A stretch of DNA of 48,792 bases, taken from NCBI GenBank assembly GCA_025800385.1, contig JAOXRS010000167.1, positions 1 to 48,792 on the forward strand, given 5' to 3'. Positions 1-9,157 of the stretch are shown one piece after another; the stretch's first letter is position 1, and every line of letters starts with the position of its first letter. The translations under genes and the position numbers were made by a program. Below the pieces are notes generated by a model that saw only the letters and a program-made list of their open reading frames with translations, was not told the origin of the DNA and made no database searches. The stretch is from Candidatus Albibeggiatoa sp. nov. NOAA (lineage in GTDB: Bacteria > Pseudomonadota > Gammaproteobacteria > Beggiatoales > Beggiatoaceae).

Positions 1-281
1 ACACAGCTGTTCACGTTCTTAAGGCACGTCAGATTACTGCAATTCCCATTGGAGCAAGACTGATCGCAATCCCTGGCATCACAGGTCATTGATCCACAAT
101 TTCCCAGCGAACATGATTGCAAGCAGTGCTGTGAGGCACGGCATTGTAGGTCGTCGCATCGGCGTGGCAGACAAACTTGAAGACAGGTGTCATATGGAGT
201 CGTCAGGCCGCATAACAGCGTGCAAGGTGGTTCCGCACACCAGCTGTCACAAAAAATCAGCAAAATACGCCAGACCGAGAA
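1..281 (-). other. Foreign-looking cysteine-rich open frame at the contig end (possible chimera)
   Basis: The minus strand is open for 93 codons from just after a TAA at 282-284 to the contig edge, with no early ATG. The frame has about 17 cysteines in 80 residues and tandem units of the form CLQSCSLGNC / CDQSCSNGNC followed by xxxTC. A pyrimidine-rich run ending in AG lies inside it (about 242-256 read on the minus strand), which could be a splice acceptor. Base composition is near 50% GC, against clearly AT-rich DNA from about 300 onward. Such C-x-QSC-x-GNC repeats remind me of secreted cnidarian or other metazoan proteins, not bacterial ones. I infer an assembly chimera or host contamination; a transferred fragment is less likely. 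The plus-strand frame at 89-295 over the same bases shows no family features. Confidence 0.5.
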
Positions 282-522
282 TTAAACAGTATTGAAACCA
301 CTCAATAACAATTTTTCCTTAACAATCAATACAATAATTCCAGATTAAAATCTTAAACTATTATCAATCTCATTTGTCATTCAATTTCTTTTCTAGCCCA
401 TAAATAATATCAATACTGCATTTGATTTTTTGAATAGCACACGTCTGCTTTTTTCATCAAACAAGATTAGAATATAAGTATATATATAACTACTTTCTTA
501 GCCCCGCTGGATGGAGAATGTC
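282..522. promoter_or_regulatory. AT-rich leader upstream of the hydrogenase gene
   Basis: About 240 bases of very AT-rich DNA separate the foreign-looking contig end from the hydrogenase gene. It contains no convincing coding frame and no remnant of a hydrogenase small subunit. It presumably holds the hydrogenase promoter. The only clear element is the ribosome-binding site GGAG at 513-516, six bases before the ATG at 523. Confidence 0.4.
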
Positions 523-2247
523 ATGAGCAAACGTATTGTTGTAGACCCCATTACTCGAATTGAAGGCCACTTACGCATTGAAGCTCAAATGGATGAAGCT
601 AACCAAGCCATTGCTTCTGCATATTCTTCTGGCACAATGGTGCGTGGGATTGAAAAAATTTTACTAGGACGTGATCCGCGTGATGCTTGGGCATTTGCAC
701 AACGTATCTGTGGGGTCTGTACCTTGGTGCATGGCATAGCATCGGTACGATCGGTAGAAGATGCACTCAATTATAAAATTCCACCTAATGCACAACTGAT
801 TCGTAACCTGATGATTGGTGCACAATATATTCACGATCATGTGATGCACTTCTATCACTTACATGCTTTGGATTGGGTCGATGTCGTTTCTGCCTTAAAA
901 GCGGATCCAAAACAAACCTCTGAACTAGCCCAATCTTTAAGTAATTATGCTAAGTCTTCCCCTGGATATTTCAGCGATATGCAAACCAAGCTGAAAAACT
1001 TTGTCGAAGCAGGTCAATTAGGCATTTTTGCGCAAGGCTATTGGGGACATCCTGCATATAAACTTCCGCCTGAAGCTAACTTAATGGCGGTTGCACACTA
1101 TATTGAAGCCTTAGCATGGCAACGTGATGTAGCAAAATTACACACAATTTTTGGCGGTAAAAATCCACATCCTAACTTCTTGGTCGGAGGTGTACCCTGT
1201 GCGATTGATTTAAATTCAGACTCTGCAATCAATGCCAAACGCTTAGCACAAGTGAAGTCGATTATTGAGCAAATGCAGCAATTCGTTGAGCAAGTTTATA
1301 TTCCTGATACTTTAGCAATTGCAGGCTTTTACAAAGACTGGGCATTTCAAGGTGAAGGTGTAGGCAACTTTATGACCTATGGTGATTTTCCTGCCAGTGG
1401 CATCAATGATACAGGTGATTTCTTAGTTCCTGCAGGTGTAATTTTAAACCGTGACTTAAGCCAAATTCACCCAGTCGATCTAAATGCAGAAGATGAAATT
1501 CAAGAGTTTGTTAGCCATTCATGGTATCAATATGAGCAGGGCAAGGACGCTGGTTTACATCCTTATGACGGTGAAACAGAGCTGGATTACACAGGCCCAC
1601 AACCACCTTATGACCAATTAGAAGTTGAAAATGCGTATTCTTGGATGAAATCACCCCGTTGGAAGGGTCACGCTGTTGAAGTAGGACCATTGGCTCGGGT
1701 ATTAATGTTATATGCGACAGGCCATGCACAAGCCAAAGAGCTAGTCGATAGTAGCTTGCAAAAATTAGATTTACCGATTGAAGGTTTATATTCGACTTTA
1801 GGCCGTACCGCTGCACGTACTTTAGAATCAAAAATCATTGCTGATACCATGTCAGGCTGGTTTGATAATTTGGTAGCCAATATTAAAGCAGGCGATACCA
1901 AAACCTTTAATGAGACTCAATGGGAACCTAGCAGTTGGCCAAAACAAGCCAAAGGTGTAGGTTATATGGAAGCGCCGCGCGGCGCATTGGCACATTGGAT
2001 TGTCATTGAGGACGGTAAAATTGCTAACTATCAAGCAGTTGTTCCAAGTACATGGAATGCAGGCCCTAGAGACAATGAAGGTAAAGCAGGCCCTTATGAA
2101 GCCGCATTACAAGGTCATGCCTTACATGATGCTAAACAGCCTGTAGAAATTTTGAGAACCATTCATAGTTTTGATCCCTGTATTGCCTGTGCGATTCATT
2201 TAGTCGATGAAGATGGCACTGAAGTCATGAAGGTTAAGGCACGTTAA
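523..2247 (+). CDS. [NiFe] hydrogenase large subunit (uptake, group 1 type)
   Basis: Catalytic subunit of a membrane-associated H2-oxidising hydrogenase carrying the Ni-Fe(CN)2CO site. Counting from the first in-frame ATG at 511 (578 aa), the N-terminal RICGVC motif gives C67 and C70, and the C-terminal DPCIACAIH gives C557 and C560, so all four nickel ligands are present. H563 is the expected cleavage site for a maturation endopeptidase, which would remove a 15-residue tail. I prefer the ATG at 523 because GGAG lies six bases upstream and the product then begins MSKRIVVDPITRIEGH, as in the family; this gives 574 aa. The small subunit gene, usually directly upstream, is absent, and about 220 bases of noncoding DNA occupy that place. 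No maturation genes follow. The protein may pair with a small subunit encoded elsewhere, as in split Isp-type operons. The HupL/HyaB/HynL subtype cannot be decided from the sequence alone. Confidence 0.95.
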   Translation: MSKRIVVDPITRIEGHLRIEAQMDEANQAIASAYSSGTMVRGIEKILLGRDPRDAWAFAQRICGVCTLVHGIASVRSVEDALNYKIPPNAQLIRNLMIGAQYIHDHVMHFYHLHALDWVDVVSALKADPKQTSELAQSLSNYAKSSPGYFSDMQTKLKNFVEAGQLGIFAQGYWGHPAYKLPPEANLMAVAHYIEALAWQRDVAKLHTIFGGKNPHPNFLVGGVPCAIDLNSDSAINAKRLAQVKSIIEQMQQFVEQVYIPDTLAIAGFYKDWAFQGEGVGNFMTYGDFPASGINDTGDFLVPAGVILNRDLSQIHPVDLNAEDEIQEFVSHSWYQYEQGKDAGLHPYDGETELDYTGPQPPYDQLEVENAYSWMKSPRWKGHAVEVGPLARVLMLYATGHAQAKELVDSSLQKLDLPIEGLYSTLGRTAARTLESKIIADTMSGWFDNLVANIKAGDTKTFNETQWEPSSWPKQAKGVGYMEAPRGALAHWIVIEDGKIANYQAVVPSTWNAGPRDNEGKAGPYEAALQGHALHDAKQPVEILRTIHSFDPCIACAIHLVDEDGTEVMKVKAR

Positions 2248-2268
2248 CCTATATTTTTTGATATGAAC

Positions 2269-2303
2269 TAGCGTTTCCGTCAGTCTATGATAGTGAAACG
2301 CTA
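2269..2303 (+). terminator. Inverted repeat downstream of the hydrogenase gene
   Basis: TAGCGTTTC at 2269-2277 pairs perfectly with GAAACGCTA at 2295-2303 across a 17-base loop, 22 bases after the hydrogenase stop. The following sequence is only weakly T-rich, so this is a candidate terminator. The rest of 2248-2616 is AT-rich and noncoding and presumably holds the promoter of the channel gene; a stretch around 2429-2445 (GATAATCATT then TATAAT) loosely resembles half a Fur box. Confidence 0.45.
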
Positions 2304-2616
2304 ACTGTTTAAAATTACTCCTATCTTAGATTGTTATTCAGTATTTTCCTTTTATCTTTAAATAGGGTTTGGCTTTCAGATTCATGTTTAAATTTACAAG
2401 ATATTTTAGTATTTTGTGATTTTTTGATAATCATTTTATAATAGTGTTTGTTAGTCAGCTTACATCAAACGATAGTTTTTTTATCACACAAAACACGTTA
2501 ATATAAGCTACAATACGTGCGTTAACGTACAAACATAAAAACAATAGATAATGTGCTGTTGGGTATCACTTGCTTCCCTATAGCTGGTCTGACTGCAGGC
2601 TGGGCTACACGAGAAC

Positions 2617-5600
2617 ATGAATATTGAATCACTAAGACCATTACTGCTAGGCATCCTTTTTTTATCCATTCTACTCTGGTTTGGTTATAAAAATAGCGAA
2701 GAAGTACTAGCCCCCGATGACGAAATACATATTGCATTTGTAGGTCCTCTTACAGGCTCGGGCGCGGACGAGGGGTTAGCCTTAAAGCAAGGTGTTGAAC
2801 TCTATATTAATCAGCTTAATGAAGAATTTGGCGGCGTTAACGGCAAACGTATTGTCTTAGATGCCTATGATGACCAAAATAAGCCAGAACTTGCCAAAAA
2901 AGCAGCTCGAGAAATTGTAGAAGCCAATAAGGCAGTTGCGGTTGTGGGTCACTATTATAGTTCCTGCTCTATTGCGGCTGGTGACATCTATAAACAAAGT
3001 GGCATTCCTGCAATCACCCCAGGGTCAACTAACGTTAAAGTTACCGAAGATAATGACTGGTATTTTCGTACAATCTTCAATGATGACTTACAAGGGCGTT
3101 ACATTGCTAACTATCTGAAAAAAGTACTTAAACAAAAAACAGTGAGCGTGATCCACCATGATAATACTTATGGTAAAGATTTAGCCCGTGTTTTAGAAGA
3201 AACTCTTACAGATTTAGGTGGTACAGTTCCTTATACCTATGAATTTTCTATGGGTGATAGTTACTTAGATGATCGTTTAAGTGCAATTGTTGATGAACTG
3301 AAAACCAAGACTGAAGAAGAAGTTGGCTTTATCTTTTTGGCTACGTTTGCAGGTAATGGTGCGAAATTAGTTTCTCGCCTAAAAGATGCTGGCCTTAAAT
3401 TCCCTATCATTGTACCTGCTGCATTTGACTCTAAGACTTTTCTAAATACTTTCAAAGAGATGCCTGAGGAAAAGAAAAATCCTGGGTATTATACTGATGG
3501 CATTTATATCACTACACCTCTCATCTATGATACAGCTAATGAGAAAGCCCAAGAATTTAAAGACGCATACAAAACAACTTACTCTGAAGAAGCGAACTTG
3601 CGTGTGCCTTTTGCTTATGATGCAGCCATGGTCATTATGGAAGCGATTAAGCAAACTAACTCACATGGGCAGCCTGAAACGTTACGTGATGATAGGCGTA
3701 GAATTCGTGCTTTCTTAGAAAATATGGATACATCAGGGCAAGCAATAGAAGGTGCAACAGGATTTAACTACTTTGATGCTTATGGCGATGCACAAAAGCC
3801 TGTCGCAGTCGGTACGTATAAAAATAATCGAATTGTTTCCGCATTAGTGCAATTACAAGATGTAAGAAATCCGAATGAAATCGTTGATTTAGAAAAAGCG
3901 GTGCAAGATGGACATATTCTGACCATTGATAATAAATATCTGTATAAAACCAACGTTGTTTATGTGGGTATCAAAATTAATGAAATTAATGACTTAGATC
4001 TACGTAATCAAGAGGCAAAACTCGATTTTTATATTTGGTTACGCTATCGAGGGGATGATATTCATCCTGAAAAGCTAGATTTTGTGAATGCAATCAATTC
4101 TATCCAGCTGTTAAGTGAGTTTGATACAGAAGAAAAAGATATTAAGCTGCCTGTATTTAGCAATGAAAAAGAAAATGGTGAACAAATTACGTATCGTTTT
4201 TATCGACCAATTAATATTGAAAAAATTGGCGATATGCAACACCGTTTATATCGAATTAAAGAAACTTTCAAAATTGACTTTTTACAACGCCCTTATGCCT
4301 TACGTGAACATGTATTGGGTGTCAGTTTCCGCCATCAGGATTTAACCCGTAATAATTTGATTTATGTAACTGATTATGTCGGCATGGGCGATGAAACAGA
4401 GTCGTTAGATAAGTTACGTCAATCTAAGGTGTTTAGTACATCGTTGGACTGGTCTCTAAATCGTTTATGGTTTTTCCAGAAAACAATTAAGGAAAATGCA
4501 TTAGGAAGTTTACAATATTTAAATATTGTAGGTGGGGCAATTGAATTTTCTCAGTTTAATATGGGTGTGCAAATTGTCAATAATACCTTTACATTGAGGC
4601 GTTCCATATCCCGTGAAACTGCTGATAATATACTGTTACTCAGTAGTATTGTCATTCTGCTTTTAGGTTTTCGACGTACTACGTTTAAATACTTATCTAA
4701 GACTATTTGGCTATTTCAAGCCGTATTCTCTTTCTTATTACTTACTTCTAGCGAGGTTGTGTTACTCAGCTGGGTGGTGGAAGAAAGCATATTTCGAGAC
4801 ATTAACGCCATTATCAAAATTTATGACATGCTGTGGTGGATTATTCCCGCTATTCTATTACATCTTGCGGTAGAACGTTTTTTATGGACACCTGTAGAGG
4901 AACGGACAGGGCGTGCGATACCTAGAATTGGTCGTCGTTTTGTGTCTTTCTCTATTTATATGTTGACCGCACTGGCGATTGTTGCATTCGTTTATGATCA
5001 GAAACTCACCAGCTTACTTGCAACTTCTGGTGTAATCGCGATGATTATCGGTTTGGCGATTCAAATTAATATTTCAAATATCTTCTCAGGTATGGCAATT
5101 AATATCGAGCATCCATTTAGAGTTGGTGACTGGGTACAAATTGGCGAGTTTGAAGAAGGTAAAGTGGTTGATATTACTTGGCGGACAACACGGATTATCA
5201 CTCGTATGGGTTGTATTTTGAGTATCCCAAATAGTATGGCGGCGGAATCCACGATTCATAACTATGATTATCCTGACGATACTTTCTGGCTACGTTTTAT
5301 TGTGCATGTTCACCCTTCCCACCACCCAGACCGAGTACGTAAAATTATTCGAGATGCAGTATTATCAACGGAGGTCGTATTAAAAACCCCAGAACCTTTC
5401 ATTATTTTCCGTGGTTTAAGTGATTGGGCTGCTGATTATTTAGTGTATTTCGTAGTGCGTGATTATGCGTGGCGTTTGCTACACGAGGAGGCAGTATGGC
5501 TGCGAATATGGATTCACCTGAACCGAGCGGGTATTTCACCTGCGATCCAACGGCAAGAAATACATTTATTCAAAGGGGTAAAAGAGAGGGGGGAGGAGGC

Positions 5601-6117
5601 GGCGACGAAACCTATTACACTTCTTCAAGAGGTAGCACTTTTTAGACCTTTTTCTGAAAAGGCAAAAGACTATTTAAGCGATTGCATGCATAAACACCGC
5701 TGTAGTGAGGGGGACATTGTTGTTCGCCAAGGTGATGCAGGTAATTCGTTATTCATTATTGTTGAAGGTGTAGTAGGCGTTCGTGTCCAATCCCCAGAGG
5801 GTGAATCAATTGAAGTAGCACGGTTAGGCGCAGGTGAGTTTTTTGGAGAAATGGCATTGCTCACAGGTGAAGACCGTACAGCGACAATTATTGCCCTCAC
5901 AAGTACTTATTTATTTGAAATTACCAAAGAAGATATCAAACCATTACTTGAGAATGAGCCTGATGTCAGGGCATTAGTAACGAAAGTCTTGACACAGCGT
6001 CAAATGATGACACAATCACAGATGCACACTGAACATCAGGATAATGTTGAGGAAGAAGCGGCCTATAAAAAGCTGCTAGATCGAATTGAAAACTTCTTTG
6101 GGCTGCGTAAAAGTTAA
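2617..6117 (+). CDS. Multidomain channel: solute-binding domain, Cys-loop-like domain, MscS pore, cyclic-nucleotide-binding domain
   Basis: This 1166-residue inner-membrane protein is built from parts normally found in separate families. Residues 8-24 are a hydrophobic signal anchor. Residues 37-412 match type I periplasmic binding proteins of amino-acid ABC transporters (HIAFVGPLTG, VVGHYYSS, IPAITPGST). Residues about 442-655 resemble the extracellular domain of pentameric ligand-gated channels (VYVGIKINEINDLD, LDFYIWLRYRGD, DFLQRPYALREHVL). Four or five membrane segments follow (about 668-793), then the MscS pore helix and beta domain (799-880; GLAIQINISNIFSG, FRVGDWVQIG) and the MscS alpha/beta domain to about 985. 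Residues 1003-1125 are a cyclic-nucleotide-binding domain with the phosphate cassette FFGEMALLTGEDRTAT, including the phosphate-binding arginine R1087. Fusions of MscS with a cNMP domain are known (bCNG channels). The periplasmic part suggests gating by an external solute plus cytoplasmic cNMP. The downstream TRAP binding protein starts 23 bases after the stop, suggesting co-transcription. The middle-domain call is the least certain. Confidence 0.85.
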   Translation: MNIESLRPLLLGILFLSILLWFGYKNSEEVLAPDDEIHIAFVGPLTGSGADEGLALKQGVELYINQLNEEFGGVNGKRIVLDAYDDQNKPELAKKAAREIVEANKAVAVVGHYYSSCSIAAGDIYKQSGIPAITPGSTNVKVTEDNDWYFRTIFNDDLQGRYIANYLKKVLKQKTVSVIHHDNTYGKDLARVLEETLTDLGGTVPYTYEFSMGDSYLDDRLSAIVDELKTKTEEEVGFIFLATFAGNGAKLVSRLKDAGLKFPIIVPAAFDSKTFLNTFKEMPEEKKNPGYYTDGIYITTPLIYDTANEKAQEFKDAYKTTYSEEANLRVPFAYDAAMVIMEAIKQTNSHGQPETLRDDRRRIRAFLENMDTSGQAIEGATGFNYFDAYGDAQKPVAVGTYKNNRIVSALVQLQDVRNPNEIVDLEKAVQDGHILTIDNKYLYKTNVVYVGIKINEINDLDLRNQEAKLDFYIWLRYRGDDIHPEKLDFVNAINSIQLLSEFDTEEKDIKLPVFSNEKENGEQITYRFYRPINIEKIGDMQHRLYRIKETFKIDFLQRPYALREHVLGVSFRHQDLTRNNLIYVTDYVGMGDETESLDKLRQSKVFSTSLDWSLNRLWFFQKTIKENALGSLQYLNIVGGAIEFSQFNMGVQIVNNTFTLRRSISRETADNILLLSSIVILLLGFRRTTFKYLSKTIWLFQAVFSFLLLTSSEVVLLSWVVEESIFRDINAIIKIYDMLWWIIPAILLHLAVERFLWTPVEERTGRAIPRIGRRFVSFSIYMLTALAIVAFVYDQKLTSLLATSGVIAMIIGLAIQINISNIFSGMAINIEHPFRVGDWVQIGEFEEGKVVDITWRTTRIITRMGCILSIPNSMAAESTIHNYDYPDDTFWLRFIVHVHPSHHPDRVRKIIRDAVLSTEVVLKTPEPFIIFRGLSDWAADYLVYFVVRDYAWRLLHEEAVWLRIWIHLNRAGISPAIQRQEIHLFKGVKERGEEAATKPITLLQEVALFRPFSEKAKDYLSDCMHKHRCSEGDIVVRQGDAGNSLFIIVEGVVGVRVQSPEGESIEVARLGAGEFFGEMALLTGEDRTATIIALTSTYLFEITKEDIKPLLENEPDVRALVTKVLTQRQMMTQSQMHTEHQDNVEEEAAYKKLLDRIENFFGLRKS

Positions 6118-6140
6118 AGCTCTAAACTGGGAGAGCAAGA

Positions 6141-7139
6141 GTGAAATTAATTAAACTTTTAGCATTGGTATGGGTAACATCTGTTCTTGTTAGTTGTGGA
6201 GGTGATGATACTAATAAGGCAAGCGTATCTACAATTACATGGGATATGCCAACACCTTATTCCGATGCTGTGTTTCATACTAAAAATATTCATGCGTTTG
6301 CAGCAGAAGTTAAGCAATTAACTGATGGACATTTAAACATTCAAGTGCATTCTGGTGCATCTTTATATAAACATCCTGAAATTAAACGGGCTATACGCAG
6401 CGGACAAGTACCTATTGGTGAAGTACTTATTTCTCTGTTAGGCAATGAAGACCCATTATTTCAAGTTGATTCTTTACCTTTGCTTGCAACCAGTTATGAT
6501 CGAGCACGTAAGTTATGGCAGGTGTCACGCCCTGAAATTGAAGCATTGTTGGATAAACAAGGTTTGAAATTACTATATGCTGTACCTTGGCCTCCACAGG
6601 GTTTATATACTAAAAAGCCGATCAATGTAGTGGAAGATATGGAAGGGGCAAAAATTCGTGTATATAATGCGTTGTTGTCTCGTCTGGTTGAATTGCTAGG
6701 TGGCAATCCATCTACTGTGCAATCACCTGAAATTCCCCAAGCGTTTAGTACAGGCTTAATTAATGCAATGATTACCTCGCCATCTACAGGTGTGAGTAGT
6801 CAGTGCTGGGATTTTGTATCGCATTATTATGACATTCAGGCATGGATTCCTAAGAATATGGTGTTTGTTAACAAGCGTGCATTTGATCGATTAACACCCG
6901 ATATGCAAAATGCTTTGTTAGCGGCTGCGCGTCATGCTGAAGAACGAGGCTGGGAAATGAGTGAAAAAGAAACCGCTGAGAAAACCCGCACTTTATCTAG
7001 CAATGGCATGTTTGTACTAAAGCCAACACTTGAGTTTCAAAATAGCTTAGATGAAATTAAGATACAGATGGAATCCGAGTGGGAAGCAACTGCGGGTAAA
7101 AGTGGTGCTGTCATATTAAAAGCAATGAATGAAAATTAA
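6141..7139 (+). CDS. TRAP transporter solute-binding lipoprotein, DctP family (copy 1)
   Basis: A 332-residue DctP-type binding protein that would capture a carboxylate-like solute in the periplasm for the TRAP permease encoded at 8608-11485. It begins with GTG; GGGAG lies about seven bases upstream and no ATG fits better. The signal peptide ends in a lipobox, LVSC with C19, so it is predicted to be a lipoprotein. Family features include EIKRAIRSGQVPIGE, LPLLATSYD, and KIRVYNALLSRLVELLGG, which contains the arginine that usually clamps the ligand carboxylate. The neighbour at 9158-10156 is a paralogue of identical length, about two-thirds identical by eye, so the gene was duplicated. It starts only 23 bases after the channel gene, which suggests co-transcription. 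The ligand is unknown. Confidence 0.93.
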   Translation: MKLIKLLALVWVTSVLVSCGGDDTNKASVSTITWDMPTPYSDAVFHTKNIHAFAAEVKQLTDGHLNIQVHSGASLYKHPEIKRAIRSGQVPIGEVLISLLGNEDPLFQVDSLPLLATSYDRARKLWQVSRPEIEALLDKQGLKLLYAVPWPPQGLYTKKPINVVEDMEGAKIRVYNALLSRLVELLGGNPSTVQSPEIPQAFSTGLINAMITSPSTGVSSQCWDFVSHYYDIQAWIPKNMVFVNKRAFDRLTPDMQNALLAAARHAEERGWEMSEKETAEKTRTLSSNGMFVLKPTLEFQNSLDEIKIQMESEWEATAGKSGAVILKAMNEN

Positions 7140-7247
7140 ATACCTACAGCAACGACTTGGTTGTGAGTTTTTATGTTTAAATATCAGTTATTTAAATTTT
7201 TTCATAATGCTAAAGTCTTAAAGATGTGCTGTGTAAGGTAAACAGTA

Positions 7248-8453
7248 ATGTATCAGAAAACAAATAGTGAAACTTGGTATTTTATTGCTTACCTAGTTCT
7301 ATGCTTTTCTATATTCAGAGGGATTCGTTTACCAAGTGCTTGGACTTATACTCACTTTTTATTCAATTATGACTTTGGCTTTTCCAAAAGAGGGCTTATA
7401 GGCGAGGTATATTCATGGTCAAATACATTTGCATTTTCTCGTGAACTGTTTTACCTATTCAGTGCCCTTATTTTTATAGCGAATATACTGCTTATTTATT
7501 CTTTAGTTAAAGAGTTAATAGATAGTAAGAACCCTATCTTTATTGGAATATCTCTTGTTTTTATATCCAGCCTAGCAATTGTATTTTTATCCCATATTAT
7601 TGGTTATTTTGACCATGTTGGCTTATTGGTGACGTTAGTTTCTTTGAAAGTAGTAGGGTTTTATAAAAAAATAATATTTTTATCCATTTTCTTTTCTCTT
7701 GCACTATTAGTGCATGAAGTCAATCTTATCTTATTTTTTCCTGTAATTTTTATGTCACTACTTTTGAGTTCCAATAAATTGGATTTTTGGAAATTTACCA
7801 CACTTATTTGTTTTTCTGTTTTTACAATTTCTATTGGTTTAGTGATGAGCCACTCTCTAATCAGTGAAGATAATGCCCAAAACATGTATATCGACTTATC
7901 TTCTAAAATTAGCCATACTGCTTTGAGAGAGGATGCTTTTGATGTTTTACATAAAAATATAGAAGATAACATTCTAAGTACAAAAGAAAACGTATGGGCA
8001 GATGAAAAAATCATTGAAAAACAAGTTTTATCTTTACTTGTAACGATGCCTATATTCTTATTTTTTATTTATTATACTGTTACTAGCCTGGTAAAATTGA
8101 ACATACAACGTTATATTATTTTATTGGCTATTCTTGCATCATTATCACCTCTTTTGTTACACCTTGTTGCATGGGATATACACCGCTGGAATACTTTTAC
8201 TATAACCACGAGCTTTTTGATTTTTTTTGTTGTCTTTCAGTCACGTTTAAAGAGCAAAGATTTTGTTGTTACAAAGACACACTCAATACAACCTATCGTG
8301 ATTTTCTGGGTTTTTTTTAATGGTACTGCATACATCCCCCTTTTTGATGGGTATGATGTAAGTAATTTTCCATTTGATTATATTATTGAACTCATTCAGA
8401 ATGAAAAGGGCTTCTCAACGCCATACCTTATAGAAGATACCTGTGATGACTAG
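7248..8453 (+). CDS. AT-rich polytopic membrane protein of unknown family
   Basis: I do not recognise this 401-residue protein. It has roughly eight to ten hydrophobic segments and almost no soluble domain apart from a loop near residues 205-260. The segments FNYDFGFSKRGLIGE near the N terminus, GYFDHVGLLVTL and LLVHEVNL recall polytopic sugar-transfer or polymerase-like proteins, but no catalytic motif is clear. The gene is visibly more AT-rich than its neighbours and sits between two paralogous TRAP binding-protein genes, as if inserted when the operon was duplicated. AAGG about nine bases before the ATG could serve as ribosome-binding site. It may still be transcribed with the operon. A role in transport is not supported by sequence. 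Confidence 0.75.
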   Translation: MYQKTNSETWYFIAYLVLCFSIFRGIRLPSAWTYTHFLFNYDFGFSKRGLIGEVYSWSNTFAFSRELFYLFSALIFIANILLIYSLVKELIDSKNPIFIGISLVFISSLAIVFLSHIIGYFDHVGLLVTLVSLKVVGFYKKIIFLSIFFSLALLVHEVNLILFFPVIFMSLLLSSNKLDFWKFTTLICFSVFTISIGLVMSHSLISEDNAQNMYIDLSSKISHTALREDAFDVLHKNIEDNILSTKENVWADEKIIEKQVLSLLVTMPIFLFFIYYTVTSLVKLNIQRYIILLAILASLSPLLLHLVAWDIHRWNTFTITTSFLIFFVVFQSRLKSKDFVVTKTHSIQPIVIFWVFFNGTAYIPLFDGYDVSNFPFDYIIELIQNEKGFSTPYLIEDTCDD

Positions 8454-8607
8454 CATTAGGCAATTATAAAATACTGATTGGTTTGCATGATCTACAAAAA
8501 ACAATACAATTATATTTACAGAGAAGTATTCGATATTTCTATGTGTATGAAAGATTCTGTGCTGCTATCTACATTTTCAAAGATAGATCAGCATTTAGGA
8601 GAAAAAA

Positions 8608-9099
8608 ATGAAATTGGATTGGCTTTATAAATTAAGTGGCGTAGCAGCTGCGATTTTATTAGTTTGTATTGCACTGTTGATTATTGCGCAAATTGTAACG
8701 CGTTTTATTGGACAGATTGTGCCTGATGCCAATGAAATTGCGGGCTATTGTATGGCGGGCTCAACGTTTCTTGCTCTAGCCTATACCTTGCGAGCAGGCG
8801 GGCATATTCGTGTTACCATGATTATTAACCATCTTCCTAAAGCATATTCTCGCTTGTTAGAAATTTTCACTTTGGGCGTTGCCAGTTTCCTCACAGGTTA
8901 TTTTGCTTATTACTTAACGCTAATGGTTTGGCAAACATATGAATATGGAGAAGTATCACAAGGTCACATCCCTATGCCATTATGGATTCCACAAAGTACA
9001 TTGGCCATTGGTATGACAATCTTGTGTTTAGCATTTATTGAAGAGTTTATCCGTGCCGCACAAGGCAAAGAGCTGACTTATCAAGATTCGCCACATTAA
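8608..9099 (+). CDS. TRAP transporter small permease, DctQ family
   Basis: A 163-residue inner-membrane protein with four predicted helices (about 9-31, 45-62, 85-107 and 125-146), the size and layout of DctQ subunits. The family pattern is visible in LAYTLRAGGHIRV, with the usual arginine and histidine, and PMPLWIPQSTLAIG before the last helix. It links the binding protein to the large DctM transport subunit in a sodium- or proton-driven TRAP importer. AGGAG lies about seven bases before the ATG. Order here is dctP-like, unknown membrane gene, dctQ, dctP-like, dctM, so dctQ and dctM are separated by the second binding protein, which is less usual than adjacent or fused QM genes. Confidence 0.92.
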   Translation: MKLDWLYKLSGVAAAILLVCIALLIIAQIVTRFIGQIVPDANEIAGYCMAGSTFLALAYTLRAGGHIRVTMIINHLPKAYSRLLEIFTLGVASFLTGYFAYYLTLMVWQTYEYGEVSQGHIPMPLWIPQSTLAIGMTILCLAFIEEFIRAAQGKELTYQDSPH

Positions 9100-9157
9100 A
9101 ATCGGTGTATACCTTGCATGTTTCAGCGACAGTTCAATGACACGATAAGGTGGAGAC

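Noticed and set aside
89..295. 68-residue plus-strand frame at the contig start
   Set aside because: It lies opposite a longer cysteine-rich minus-strand frame, has no ribosome-binding site and no family feature. It is an overlap artefact.
2429..2446. Fur box upstream of the channel gene
   Set aside because: Only about half of the consensus is matched in very AT-rich DNA, so it cannot be told from chance.
7661..8014. 117-residue minus-strand frame inside the unknown membrane gene
   Set aside because: It is antisense to a hydrophobic coding region in AT-rich DNA and has no signature of its own.
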